Assembly (NCBI RefSeq): GCF_014805625.2 | Contig: NW_023998414.1 | Span: forward strand, 2,739,445 to 2,803,444 | Source of the DNA: Glossina fuscipes | Lineage: Eukaryota > Arthropoda > Insecta > Diptera > Glossinidae | Length of the DNA: 64,000 nt | Direction: 5' to 3' | Part shown: positions 37,240 through 48,661 of the stretch, one piece after another | Position numbering within the stretch: position 1 is the first letter of the stretch | Layout: each line of letters starts with the position of its first letter | Position numbers and translations under genes: made by a program | The notes under the pieces: generated by a model | What the model was told of the DNA's origin: nothing | What the model saw: only the letters and a program-made list of their open reading frames with translations | Databases searched by the model: none

Positions 37240-38010
37240 ATGCAGTGGAAGGTCGGGCAAGTCCCGTGCTTAAGTACTCTACATAGCTATGCTTAAAAAA
37301 ATTCCTTATTCGTTATCGTGGTAGTAGGACAAAAATTAGAGGTTAAAGATTTCAAGTACCTTCCACTAGAGCTTATCGCTCAGACATAGGAATGGGCCCG
37401 ACTGGTCCAACTTTAGTACAATTAATTTTGTTACTTTTTCACCTATTTTCGTCATACAAACAATAGTCTCAGGTTGTGTTTTTCTCTTATATATAGGTAA
37501 TCTTTATTGGGGGCACGGTCCAAATTCGGTACAGTTGATTTCTATACTCAATTACTTTCAGGGATTAACTTTCATCATCAGATATTAGAAATATTGAAAT
37601 TTTTTCCCATCTGAAGTTTTAGTGTTTGTAAGAATATGGTTATATCAGATCCAAATTTTTCACATTAATTTAATGGGTCGAACTTTGTCAAGAAATTTTA
37701 TAAATTGATATTATTTTTCATGTAACCACTTTCTCAAAATTAGGCATTTTATGCGAAGAGGACAAGCAGAAATGATCCGGTCCAATCCATTTTCAATAGG
37801 AGTCTTCCTTCGCGCAATATACCAAATATCGTCAAAACATACCAAAAATTTGAGATTGAGCGTAAACAAGCATGGATCGAGATGAGGCTCATAACCAAAC
37901 TTAAATAGCTTCGGAAGTAAATTCTGAATTGATCGTTGTAGTAGAAAGTTGGTCAGTTATAAGTTCTTCTAGGTGCTGTATACCTCCGTACAAACCTAAT
38001 TTTGTTTGCA
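37240..38010 (-). repeat. Family A near full-length copy
   Basis: Begins with the reversed end signature aggtcgggcaagtcccgtgc (37250), carries ccggtccaatccattttcaa (37779) and ctgaattgatcgttgtag (37924), and ends gtgctgtatacctccgta (37973), matching 56120-56400 and 8240-8590 in order. Confidence 0.6.
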
Positions 38011-38040
38011 ACGCAAGTGAAGCGTAGTGTATAATAACCG

Positions 38041-38400
38041 AAATAAAACCAACCCACAGAAAGCGAGAGACAGAGAAAAAGAGAAGGAGGAGGAGAGAGA
38101 TAAAAAGAGAGATTTAGGCGTAGAATTTTCACTAACACCAAGTTAATTCAAATTCCAAATTTCTTCGTGCATACACAGCAAAAAATTCACCCGGGGCCAC
38201 TTTTACAGCAACAAAATACATATATAAACAATGCCACGTGCACAGAAAATGTAAACAAAAATTGTAATTTTCAACAACAAACATACACGGCACTTGCTTC
38301 ACAGCAACAAAACGCTCGCAGTAGCAGCTTTACAACACCAAACACACACAGGACGAGCTTTACAACACCAACCACACATTAAAAGCTTAATAAAAATACT
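38041..38400 (+). other. Low-complexity open frame with a short internal duplication
   Basis: An open frame 38167-38382 (71 codons, rich in Thr and Gln) follows an acceptor-like cgtgcatacacag. A segment agctttacaacaccaa is repeated at 38320 and 38350 (30 bases apart), giving SFTTPNTHRT/SFTTPTTH. The composition is that of a low-complexity coding tail or of a CAA-rich repeat. No family recognised and no partner exon found. Confidence 0.2.
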
Positions 38401-39405
38401 GTTTTTTTTTTCAACAGGGTTGTAATAACAAGCCTATATATATGATATACTGCCACCTATGTTAGAAATTACATACCATTTTTATTTGTACAACAAGTCT
38501 GCTTACAAGCTATCAAATTTAGGAAGAGAATTGATCAAACAGGCTACTAAACGAATCTAATAATTTAGATTCGAGTAAAATGAAAAATTGCAAAAATTGG
38601 TTATGCACAACAAGCGTACTAGAAATAAATACTATTTTATATAACCTATCGTCTAGTTAGAGCTTATAGCAACAAACACTTTTTCAATCGCTTTGATTTG
38701 ACCTTCTTTTTTTTTTTCTGCACTCAAGTTAATTTGAGAAATGAAAATTTCAGAAAACAAATCTATGAATATAATTTCGATTCATATTAAATACAATTTT
38801 ATTCAGTTCATTTTGAAATTCAATCTTCTCTATTTCAATAACAAACGCTTTCATATTATAGATTTTGGCAACTCTATCTGTATATTTGATGGGAAGATGT
38901 TAAAACAAATAAACAACAAATACAGTTTAAGAGAAACATTTCTTACTCTCACCATTCAGTCACTAAAACATAACAAAAATGAGAACGAATAATGGTTCGC
39001 GGAGATATTTTACATTCAGCAGCATTTAAAGTCCGTTTCTTTTTTAAACTCTTCTTTTCTTGTTTTCTTAATTTGGCATCATTTATTCAGGTATTGCTGG
39101 CATGATATTGTAAAATTTTTTTTTACTTTCGTAGTCTTAGGTTTCGAGGAAACATTTTCCGTTGATTTACATTTATTGTAAGGATTAATTTCTTTCAACT
39201 CAAAAGTCAGAAAACTTCAACGTATTTTATTAGTTATTGCAAAAATTTCTATGCCTCCGATAAGATTTCGTTAAATACTTGGCACCACTAGAGTATTGCC
39301 TTCATTGTTATATTAAAATTTTATTTTACTCGTGTTACTCGTGTCTGAAAAAGAGAGAAAGTAATATGGAGAGAATCATCATTTTTTAACAATTTTGCTT
39401 ACCTT

Positions 39406-39545
39406 CTCTCGGAGTAAATAGAACTTTACAATAACAAAATGCCAGCAGGGATTCAATACTGCCAAGTAATCAACCTCTCAGAGCAAATAAAATTTTACAA
39501 TAACAAAATGCGAGCAAGGTATTTGCTTGCACCTCTTCTCAGAGC
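39406..39545. repeat. Two-and-a-bit tandem copies of a roughly 69-bp unit
   Basis: Units start at ctctcggagtaaata (39406) and ctctcagagcaaata (39475), with a partial third at tctcagagcaa (39537). The shared core is tttacaataacaaaatgc. Confidence 0.75.
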
Positions 39546-40199
39546 AATTGTTTGTTTAATATTTTCATATTTTAAAGATGTGTACTTCTGTCGCGTCGCG
39601 ATTTAATAATGTACGTAAATATGAAAGGTGTTTTAAGCGGAGATACTAGCAGTGCAAAAATTAATAGCAATTGTTGCAACAATTGTCATGTTCGCATAAG
39701 TAATGTCTACGATATATGCATATATATATACCGCAATCGAGCAGAAATTACACAAACAAACACAAATGATTTATAATATGCTTTTTTTTTTTTGCAAATT
39801 TCTTAATTAAAAACAATTGAAATTAATTAAAATTATTAAAGAAAATATCAAAATGAAACGAATTGGAATAAAAGCAACGTTAGCAAGGCTTTCATTGCAA
39901 GCATAAAAGTAAGTCATTTGTGGAAAATTCAATTTTATATTTTTATATGTTGAGAAGTGGTGTTTTTCTTTTAATAAGAACAACAGCATAAACATACGCT
40001 CTATTAGTGGATGTGTTAAGGTGGTATTTGTTGTTGTACTGAGTTTTAGATTTTTTCCGATTTGTTTCAGGTGAGTGTTGTTTGCCAGTTTTTCCCGAAC
40101 GCATGAGACGTTAAGAAGGAAAATTGCAGAAAAAAAGAAGAGAAAAGAAAAAAAAAAAAAGAAACTTAGCTGTATAACTGCAAGCAACCGAGGACAGTA

Positions 40200-40555
40200 A
40201 ATAATAACAGCTAAGTTAGTCAACGCGCCAGCACGTTATTGTTTGCTGCTTTAGACAAAAAAAAAAAAAAAAAAAAAAAAATACATAAATAAAAAAATAA
40301 AGAAAAGAAAACGAAAGAAAGAAAAACAGTCTTTAACATAATTCTTCGGTTTTTCGTGTTGTGCGCGTAAGCTTATGCCAAATAAAACTAGGCATAGAAA
40401 CGCTAGAACAACAAATAGTGCCGTTAATTAACCGTAACCGTAACGACAATTGTTGTTGCTGTCTAGTGAAACTAGTGAAAAGTCTTATTACAATTCTCGA
40501 ATTGAATTAAAAATAAATTCTTTAAAAAAATTCTTATCAAAAAAAGTTGAAAAAG
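40200..40555 (+). promoter_or_regulatory. Possible promoter and non-coding first exon of a plus-strand gene
   Basis: A less AT-rich stretch (tgttgtgcgcgtaagcttat, accgtaaccgtaacgacaat) leads into a leader-like sequence with repeated tagtgaaa. It ends in a strong donor, GAAAAAG|GTGAGT, at about 40555. This resembles long fly 5' leaders. No downstream coding exon exists in the remaining 23 kb, so the call rests on composition and one donor. Confidence 0.25.
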
Positions 40556-43500
40556 GTGAGTTCTGTTTGTTCTTGTTGTTGTTGTTGAAAAATGTCTATT
40601 TTTACACTTGCAAGGAACGAAACTTTGAAATTAAATAAAAAAATTCCATTTTAATCGGTTTTTTTTTTTCCCCCTATGCTACCATTGTCATTGACATAGC
40701 ATTGATTTATTGTATTTTGACGACGAAATTTCTTTTTGCTGCTTTTCTATTTTTTTTTTTTTTTTTTTTTTGTTTTTCTCAATTTAACTCAAATGTATTG
40801 AAACAGTGTCGTCCCGCACCTATGTTTTTATTATTATTTTGAAAATATATAATTCTTTTGTGCAAGCAATTTGCAACCACCATCAACATCAAGGAAAAGA
40901 AAATAACACATTTAAATAAAGATAATGATAAAAGAATATTTGGTATCCAATACTGGTTTGTTTTTCTTTTTCTCTTTATCGACTGTCGACGTGCGAATCA
41001 TTTTTGCCACAGATGATTAGAATTTCCTTTTCAATTGCTTGGAGCAATTCTGCTCAAAATCATAAATATTTCTTGTATGAAAAACTGCCAAATGTTTGTC
41101 TTCTAGTGCAATGACTACTTTAGGGAGTAATATATTTCATATTTCATTCCACATATTGCCCCGCTACGTTTTTCATACCTATCCTGTACATGTAGGATGG
41201 CGGTATACTCATTTTGTCAAAACGTTTAAAACGTCCGCAAAGAAGCATCAAAGACCCCACAAACTATAGATGTATTCTTGATCAGCATCGATTTCTAAAT
41301 TGATTTAAACATGTCTGTCTGTAAAATGTCTGTGGTATCGACTTCAAGTGTCGGCAGAAACCAATGTTTGGAAGTTGTTGCACACAGTTTGACACGCCCA
41401 CAACCTCACGTAAATTGATAACACTTCTATTTTTCAAAAAGAATATAAAATTTGATTTTTTTTTTGCTCATTAGGCATACACTATAGCAGATAAATGTAC
41501 CAAAGTGGAAAAAGTTGACTTTGCCTATCCAATATTATAGTGTATCAAATTTGAATTCTTTTCCAGCATTTTTTGCAAGGCGCAATAGCACGCTTCAAAA
41601 GTATATAAATTTTTGACCACTTTGAAACTTGGAACGAACTAAAACATGTCCGTCTGTCCCTCGGTCTGCCTGCGTATGTATGTAGTATTTGCGGTAAATA
41701 TTCTTCTCGTCCACACGCCTGTTGTCCAAAAGTACTGATTGACGATTAAAGAAGGGAAAAAGATGAAAGCCGCATTCCGATCGGCAGATTTTTGATGAAT
41801 TCGCATTAGTGGAACAGTGACTACAAGAAGTATTTCATTTTAAAATAATTTATATTTAAGGTTTTAAATAAAATTATTAGGATCGTGAAAAGACAAATAG
41901 ACAGATACAGTTGAACATACCATGTTCGGTGGAATACTATTCAAATTCAAAGAATCTCTTATGAAAATTTAGTGAAAAACTGAATGCTTTCTCGTCCACG
42001 AATATAGAGAAGACCGCAGATTAGTCTCCTTGTTAAGAGAGAAACACTATTGTCACTAAGACTTGATCTAGAGAGCTTTAGTTTATGAACACATTACCTT
42101 AAGGTTCAACATATGATGCGTTGTGGCTTGTAATTATGAAATTTAAATGAATTCAATTTTCCTCAATTCGAAGAAATAACTTAAGGGCGTAACATTACTT
42201 TCCGTGCGATTATGATTCAACCAAGTAGAAAAGCCATGTTCGATTGCAACCAGGCTGGAGAGAAGACTGAAAACAAAAGCCTTTAATCACATTCCGTAGC
42301 TAAGGCGCTGCTATATAATCTCGACGTTGCTGCCCCATTTCGATTAACCTCGCATCAAGTTAGTTAAAAAGGCCAGGCATGGCTAGTTAACCAATCAAAC
42401 AAAAGTTCCTAATAGTTCTGCAGTTTGGACGTTGGAAGTGCTTAACTGCAAAAACTATTACTTGGAATGCAGGCATAACTTAGTATTCAAGAACAGGCAT
42501 ATCGAAGGCAATATGCAGCTCCTCGGTGTTATAGGGATCATTAAACCTTGGAATCTTAATTTAGAAACCATCACAATAATCCCTACATATAGGACACACT
42601 TTCTATAGGAAATAAGGTTGATCAAGAAAAGGACAATTGTTTACATTTGCAAGGTACAGCTTGTGTCCCACACATGCAAGCACTTACATCATCCAAAGCA
42701 GATAATGCATGAAAATGCTTAGGTCAACGGCAAATATAAAAATCTTTGAATCGCTGAAACGCGACCATCGGACCATTAAAAACAAAAGGGAATCAATTGA
42801 TTTCGCTAATCAATATCTCTTGAGTAGCTAGGAAAGTAAGTACAGCGATAATCGATAACTAGTTATTTCACGATTTACTTTCAGTTTGTTTACGATAAGA
42901 AAATGTCATAAAAACACAGATGTGTGCATATAAAGATGCCTTTAGAATAGAGTTCGTGCTGACAGGGAGAAATTATTAGCTCTATCGTATAAGTTAATAT
43001 GTTTACAATTGCGGATTCAAATAATTTCGATAATACAAATAATGCTTCGCTTATCTTGTAATATGATGAGTGAAACCATCTACTGTCCATCTTAACGAAA
43101 AACAAGTACAAAACAATAATATTGAGCTATAACCGAACCTTTCATCCCCATTTCAGTTATCGCAAAAATGACTGCCAAGTGAGAAGATTATATTCGAATG
43201 TAACCGAAACTTTGATACCCGTTTATACCGTTAAATCGTAAAAAAGACAAAAAAAGTAAAAGAATTAAATATTCATTCCCCATAATATGGAGTGGGCGTG
43301 GCGAAATTTTTTCTATATTCAAAATTTATGTTGCATAAGGGTGTGTGGGCGTTCTAGGCATCTCCTTAGGGAATTCTCAGTCACTTGTAAATTCCATTTT
43401 CAATTTGTAGGCGAACGAGAAAATGTTTACCGCAGATGCCACAGACGCTGACAGACATATGGACAGACATGTTTAAGTGCATTCCAAATATGAAACCGGC

Positions 43501-44680
43501 CATGATTTTATATATTATTTTACTGGAACAGAATTAAATTAATTTTTTATTACTTTTGAAAAACAAAGGTGTTATCAATCTACACGGTGCTATGGGCGTG
43601 TCGTTCGCCTGATTTTTTCAATATCAACAAACTGCGTGCAAGAAGTTACAATGCTTTTGCCACGTTTGAAGTCAATCCAACAAACATTTCACAGAGAGAC
43701 GGACAGACAAGTTAAATTGATTCAGAATTTGATGCTGATCAAGAACATATATGTGGTTTGTGGGCTCTCCGATGCTCCTTTTTTGGGCGTTGCTAACGTT
43801 TTGCACATAATGAATATACCGCTCATCCTACGGTGTTGGGTACAATCACTAACTATTCCTTATGCAACTTAAAGAATAATTTTTCTTAAAACATTAAATA
43901 AATTCTTAATGCTCTTTGTCATAATGGATCCTATGCGTATACAGAAAATATTTACACTTAATGGAGATTTATTGATTTATTTCATTCGCTTTGTGGGCAT
44001 TTATAGGTGAAGGTCTTCTTTAAAAATACAAAAAAAAACGAAAAACGAAAGCAACAAAAATATAAAGAATGATTTTTCAAACCTTAAAAATTCGTGCAAG
44101 TATTTTTCGAATACATTTAAATAAATAAGTAAGAGAAAAACTTCCTGGCATTTTGCTGCACAGGTCAGCAATCCATAGATAACACAATATCAATAACTAT
44201 ATATATATACAATATCACTTCGATTGAAGCAATAACGTCTATTGAAAAAATCGTGAGATTTAGGGTGAAGATGCTTTACGCATGGAAATGGGTCGCTAGA
44301 AACATGCGCCCCGGCAATAAAATTCTGCGAAAGATTGAAAAAGCAAAACATTGATCAAAATTGAAATTTGAGACCAACTATGTCCATGAGACTACAAAAG
44401 TAAGAATATCGAGCTCCTCGATATTTGGTTATCGCATATCCATTTGTGAAATGCAGCCATTTTTCAAAGTGATTGGGAAATGAAGGCATATGTGAATGAA
44501 GCTGCGAAAACGATAGTAAGGGCCGAATTGGGAAAGGGATTGGGAAAATTTTGTCTCTAAACTCTCCAGACAATTGATTCTCCTTTCGGCTATTGACAAC
44601 GTTTAATACGATTAAATCGTATACTTGCAGTAAAGCATTGAGGATTGATCAATTGAAAGATCGTTGCTTTTCCGGAAAAA
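40556..44680. other. Non-coding, repeat fragments
   Basis: Contains family B-like segments (41175-41560, 41580-41830; tgtctgtctgtaaaatgtct, ctgtggtatcgacttcaag) and short pieces with tattcgaatgtaaccgaa (43190) and gtgggcgtgg (43293), features typical of dispersed fly repeats. No supported gene. Confidence 0.45.
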
Positions 44681-44689
44681 AACCCCATT

Positions 44690-44935
44690 TTTTTCTCTAA
44701 TGAATTTGAAAACTTTCCGAAACCTTGGCTGGGAAGTTTATTTAAGTGAATCCTTAGATTTATAGATCAGACTTTGTCCCGTCCGACTACTATTTCTTTA
44801 TCTTTTTTCACTCGTTTTATGCTAAATTCGAAAGAGGTTTACAAATCGTTTACATCCAAGAATTGGTGAAAAACTATCAACGGTCAAGACGGCATATATT
44901 TGTCTTGTAAAATTTCATTTTAAAATTTTAAGAAA
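44690..44935 (+). mobile_element. Mariner transposase C-terminal fragment, decayed
   Basis: The plus strand reads TFRNLGWEVYL at about 44710-44745, then DFVPSDYYFF (44770-44800), then YAKFERG. This is the order L-x-W-x-VL-x-HPPYSPDLAPSDYYLF...KKF of mariner C-termini. A stop lies between the two blocks. Confidence 0.6.
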
Positions 44936-45000
44936 AGTGTGTGTGTTACAAAGTTTTTCCTTTACCTATAATATTAGCTTAAAATAATTTCAATTCGCAT

Positions 45001-45065
45001 GCGTTGCCGAATAGATAGGAATTGCGATTACTAAGTCTATGTTCGCGGGGTTCAAATCTCAATGC
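45001..45065 (+). repeat. tRNA-derived SINE-like head, copy 2
   Basis: A-box-like ttgccgaatagatagg (45004) and B box ggggttcaaatct (45047-45059). It shares the attgcgattactaagtctat / atcgcgactatcatgtcagt region with copy 1 (11611). An (ATT)n tract follows at 45080. Confidence 0.5.
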
Positions 45066-45078
45066 GGTAAAGTTAATC

Positions 45079-45079
<1 letters not shown>

Positions 45080-45110
<31 letters not shown>
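45080..45110. repeat. (ATT)n microsatellite between two SINE heads
   Basis: About ten ATT repeats, possibly the 3' tail of copy 2. Confidence 0.95.
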
Positions 45111-45164
45111 AACTTAGCCAGAGAATAAATTCTAAGGCTTTCGGCTTTTATTAAAAACTCTACT

Positions 45165-45230
45165 GCACTTGAGATTTGAACCCACGACCGTTGAGTTGCT
45201 AGTCGAGACTCTTGCCTACTTCGGCCATTC
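45165..45230 (-). repeat. tRNA-derived SINE-like head, copy 3 (inverted)
   Basis: On the minus strand: A box ggccgaagtagg (45226-45215) and B box gggttcaaatctc (45183-45171). The box spacing is near that of a tRNA with a long variable arm (Ser/Leu type). It is inverted relative to copy 2, about 100 bases away. Confidence 0.55.
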
Positions 45231-46002
45231 AGGCGGATCGTTCTAATCGTAGTTACACCGAATGCTGTTCATTCAGTCAGTTAAGGCATAACACGAATCA
45301 ATTGCACAGCACACACCCACTAGGCTGCGATCGGTTCGTTGTCTCTTTCTTCTCTTCCTCACTTCTTTCCGGTCATCATTCTATTACGCGAATAGGGGGG
45401 ACATTCTCTGACTGATTGATCTTGTAATAATGAAAAGATGAAAAAAAAAAAAAACAAAACTGTTTGCGAGCAAATTGTAAGAAAGTCTTATTTCAATTTA
45501 GTTGACTTAAAATTCAAGACTCCTTTAAGAAAATGAATAATCAATTATGTGCCAATCTCGTCTCAGTTTGGGAATTTGCGTCAAATTAGTTTGACTAGTA
45601 CTACTAGCATGCCCTTGAGCGAATAAAAACTTATCAATGATAATGATTACAATTTAATTTGAAAATGAACCGCTAATAATGCTCCCAATAACAATATTTC
45701 TGGACTTTGTCAATAACAAAGAAAAAAAAACGGAGAAGAAGCAAATCAAACCCTATGATGAGATGATACATATACATATGCAAGCAAGCAAGCAAGCAAA
45801 CAAGCAAACATGTACATATATTTAAATGGATATGAATGCTGATGATTGAGTAACTGATGGACTAACTAACTAACTAACCGAATGTAGTGAGTAGCTAGCA
45901 TAGCTAGTCGATTCGTTTATTCTTGATTCGATGGCTAGTTGACTACTGTCCCATACAAATCGTTTCGAATTTTAATCAATCTAGAGATATATTGTATGCC
46001 TT

Positions 46003-46080
46003 TTATGCATGCATATATATATGTAAGTATGTACGCATGCATGCATGCATGTATGTATGTATGTATGTATTTATGTACAT
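46003..46080. repeat. (ATGC)n/(ATGT)n microsatellite
   Basis: gcatgcatgcatgc changing to atgtatgtatgt. Confidence 0.9.
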
Positions 46081-46309
46081 ATAATCTATCATTTAATAAG
46101 TTCGTAGCATCACGCAAACAAAAAAAAAAAGAAAGAACATTCGATTTCATTATGCATTGACCTAAGGCTTTCCATTCATTCATCCAACACTTCCTCATCT
46201 AACACTCCTGTCATTTTCTTATGAAACAATTTGTTTTTTTTCATGCTTTTTGAAACAGAACATTAAGTATAACGGACATATTCATACGGTATCAGGGTAT
46301 TAGTTAATT

Positions 46310-46497
46310 TTGTTTGAGCAACTTTTCATCAACAAATCAATGTCAGATTTTTCGATTGATATGAAAATTACAAAAAGTTACGACACTGAAGAAGCATCTT
46401 CAACTTGTAAACTAATAATTGGAATGTTACCAAATTTTGACGATCCGGATGTACTAACTAAAAATCATATTGATGATTTATTAACAATGGCGACATC

Positions 46498-46510
<13 letters not shown>
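46310..46510 (+). other. Orphan open frame with protein-like composition
   Basis: Reads MFEQLFINKSMSDFSIDMK, then KSYDTEEASSTCKLIIGMLP, and ends NHIDDLLTMATST before an (AT)n tract that opens at about 46500. The roughly 63 residues are balanced, acidic and not low-complexity, unlike most chance frames here. No family recognised, and no clear splice donor at the microsatellite. It could be an exon fragment, a decayed element or chance. Confidence 0.25.
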
Positions 46511-46531
<21 letters not shown>

Positions 46532-46801
46532 GCTACGAACTTATTGACTGTTGGGTTAAACGCATATAAAATATATATGTTTTTCTATACGTATTTCTAT
46601 ATATGCATATATATATATATATATATCGGTATTTAATGTATATATGCGTGTCATGCTTATAAGTTTGTATATAAAGAGATCAACTGAACGTTTCGTTTAA
46701 CATGATCATATCTTGTCTGAGCAGTTCAGTGTGATCTTTTGTTTTCGTTTCGTTTGTTTCTTTTTATGTCATCAAGCTTTAAGTTGTTAGTGGTGTTGTT
46801 G

Positions 46802-46802
<1 letters not shown>

Positions 46803-46842
<40 letters not shown>

Positions 46843-46890
46843 GTTATTCTTGTTGATGATGATGATGATGTTAATGATGATGTTATTATT
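46803..46890. repeat. (TTA)n/(GAT)n microsatellite
   Basis: GTT, TTA and GAT triplet runs. Confidence 0.95.
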
Positions 46891-47534
46891 ATTGTTTTGG
46901 TGTTCTATAATTATAAAAAAAGTATCAATATAGGCGCGACGACATCAACGAAACAATATATAAACCGAGACTATTATTGAATGCGAACGAAAAAGCCCAG
47001 TAGCTTATAAAGTAGCGCAAGGAGAAAAAAAAAACAAACAAACAAACAAACAAAAAACAAGTAAGAAAATGATATTCGAATGTGACCGAATCCTTTACAC
47101 TCTCACCATCTGTATGTAAAGAAAAAAAAAAAAAAAATTGAAAAAAAGAAGAAACAAACAAGCAAACAAACAAAACTAAATTCCGATACTCTGTAATATT
47201 GGGCGTGTAAGCACAATCTATGTCATTTTTGTGCGTGGCATTTATTGATTTATGAGTAATAAGTAGAAAAATTTAGTTTTGTTTTTTTTTTTTTTTTTCT
47301 ATTACTAATAATAAATATCTTAATTAATATTTGAAATATTAAGGGCAGTGCAAGAATTTGTGAAATTTGAAACGACGGAAAACAAAGATTATTCAGAGTT
47401 CGAAAATTATTACGCACAATACTCTAGCAATTTTGATACATTTTCAGACGATATTTAGTTGTTTCTCTTTTAATTCAGTTGTAGACGTTTAAAGGCAAGT
47501 CCTGTTTCGGTCTGATCTATAAAATTTTATCGAA

Positions 47535-47536
<2 letters not shown>

Positions 47537-47573
<37 letters not shown>
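47537..47573. repeat. (GA)n microsatellite
   Basis: About 18 GA repeats, running into A-rich GAAA repeats. Confidence 0.97.
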
Positions 47574-47577
<4 letters not shown>

Positions 47578-47779
47578 AAAAGAAAGAAAGAGAAAGAGAG
47601 AAAGAAGAATACTGCAATAGGCAGTTGTGGGTGAACTAATATCAAATTTTCACTTCACTAAGAAAATGGTATATAAGTGTATTCTCTTTTTTTTCGGATA
47701 GTTCGGGTATAGATAACATGGACATTGGCACTTACGTACGATATAAGTTTCAGCTGTTGGCCAATTTTCGCTCAGTGTA

Positions 47780-48480
47780 TGCCAAGATTTAAAGAGATTG
47801 AAATCTATGCGCGACATTTACGATGTTGCGTGAAAGCAAACGCAGACCAAGCGACGGAAAGGATTTAAGCCGGCTTGGTATGAAAATACAGTAAGCACTC
47901 ACTCAGACAGTTGAATACAATCAACGTTCCGATTCTCCGCGGAAAGCTTATCTGTATTAAATTATAGTCAGGCGATGACAAAGAAATTCTCTACGACAAT
48001 CATAAACGAAGAAAACCATAAGTTGATCCACGAAAAGCATGCACATCGCTTGCTAAGCGTAATAATCATACCAAGAAAGTGCTGCGTGTGCGCTTAATGG
48101 AATTACAAAGGCATCATCTATTATGAACTTGTAAAGCCTGATGAAACTGAAAAATACATCTGAACGACATCTGTAGCCCAGTTGGTCGAGCTGAGTCACG
48201 CGATTGAGGAAAAACGACAACTAGAAGGAAAGAGAATTCGAAAGGTGGAATTGCTTCAATCCCACACACAGAGAAACCAGTCTTAGACCCTTCCGATTTC
48301 GATCTTGTTCAGATTGTATTTAGCTCATATATAGCAGATTAGCTCTTCTGCAAAATTGAAGATGTGCGAATATGGTTCGATAGATTTTTCGCCTCGAAGC
48401 TATCACGGGAACACCCATAAGCTATTCGATACGTGGCAAAAGACCATAGATGATGAAAATTTAATTTAATTTTAAATAAA
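47780..48480 (+). mobile_element. Mariner transposase, most of the coding region, decayed
   Basis: In order on the plus strand: GDDKEILYDNHKRRKP-stop-VDP (47972-48020) with the first catalytic Asp; TKKVL (48072); WNYKGIIYYELVKPDET (48098-48150); QLVELSHAIEEKRQ (48178-48222); EDVRIWFDRFFASK (48358-48400); and LFDTWQKTIDDEN (48422-48462). This is the standard DD34D mariner order. Multiple stops and frame changes make it dead. Terminal repeats were not identified. Confidence 0.8.
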
Positions 48481-48661
48481 GTTGAATTTTATCAAAAAAT
48501 ACATAGAACACATTCATACATCTAATGTATATATAGATGTATATATGTATATATTGCGACTATGCGTTACACAGAAAATAATAAAAAATTGGTATAACGC
48601 CAACGTTCACTGGTAGACAAGAAAATGCATTGTGTAGCAAACTCTCTTTAAATAAAATGTA

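Noticed and set aside
39807..40223. 138-codon minus-strand frame
   Set aside because: Contains a poly-Phe run from a poly-A tract and hydrophobic AT-driven composition. No family features, and it overlaps the candidate plus-strand promoter.
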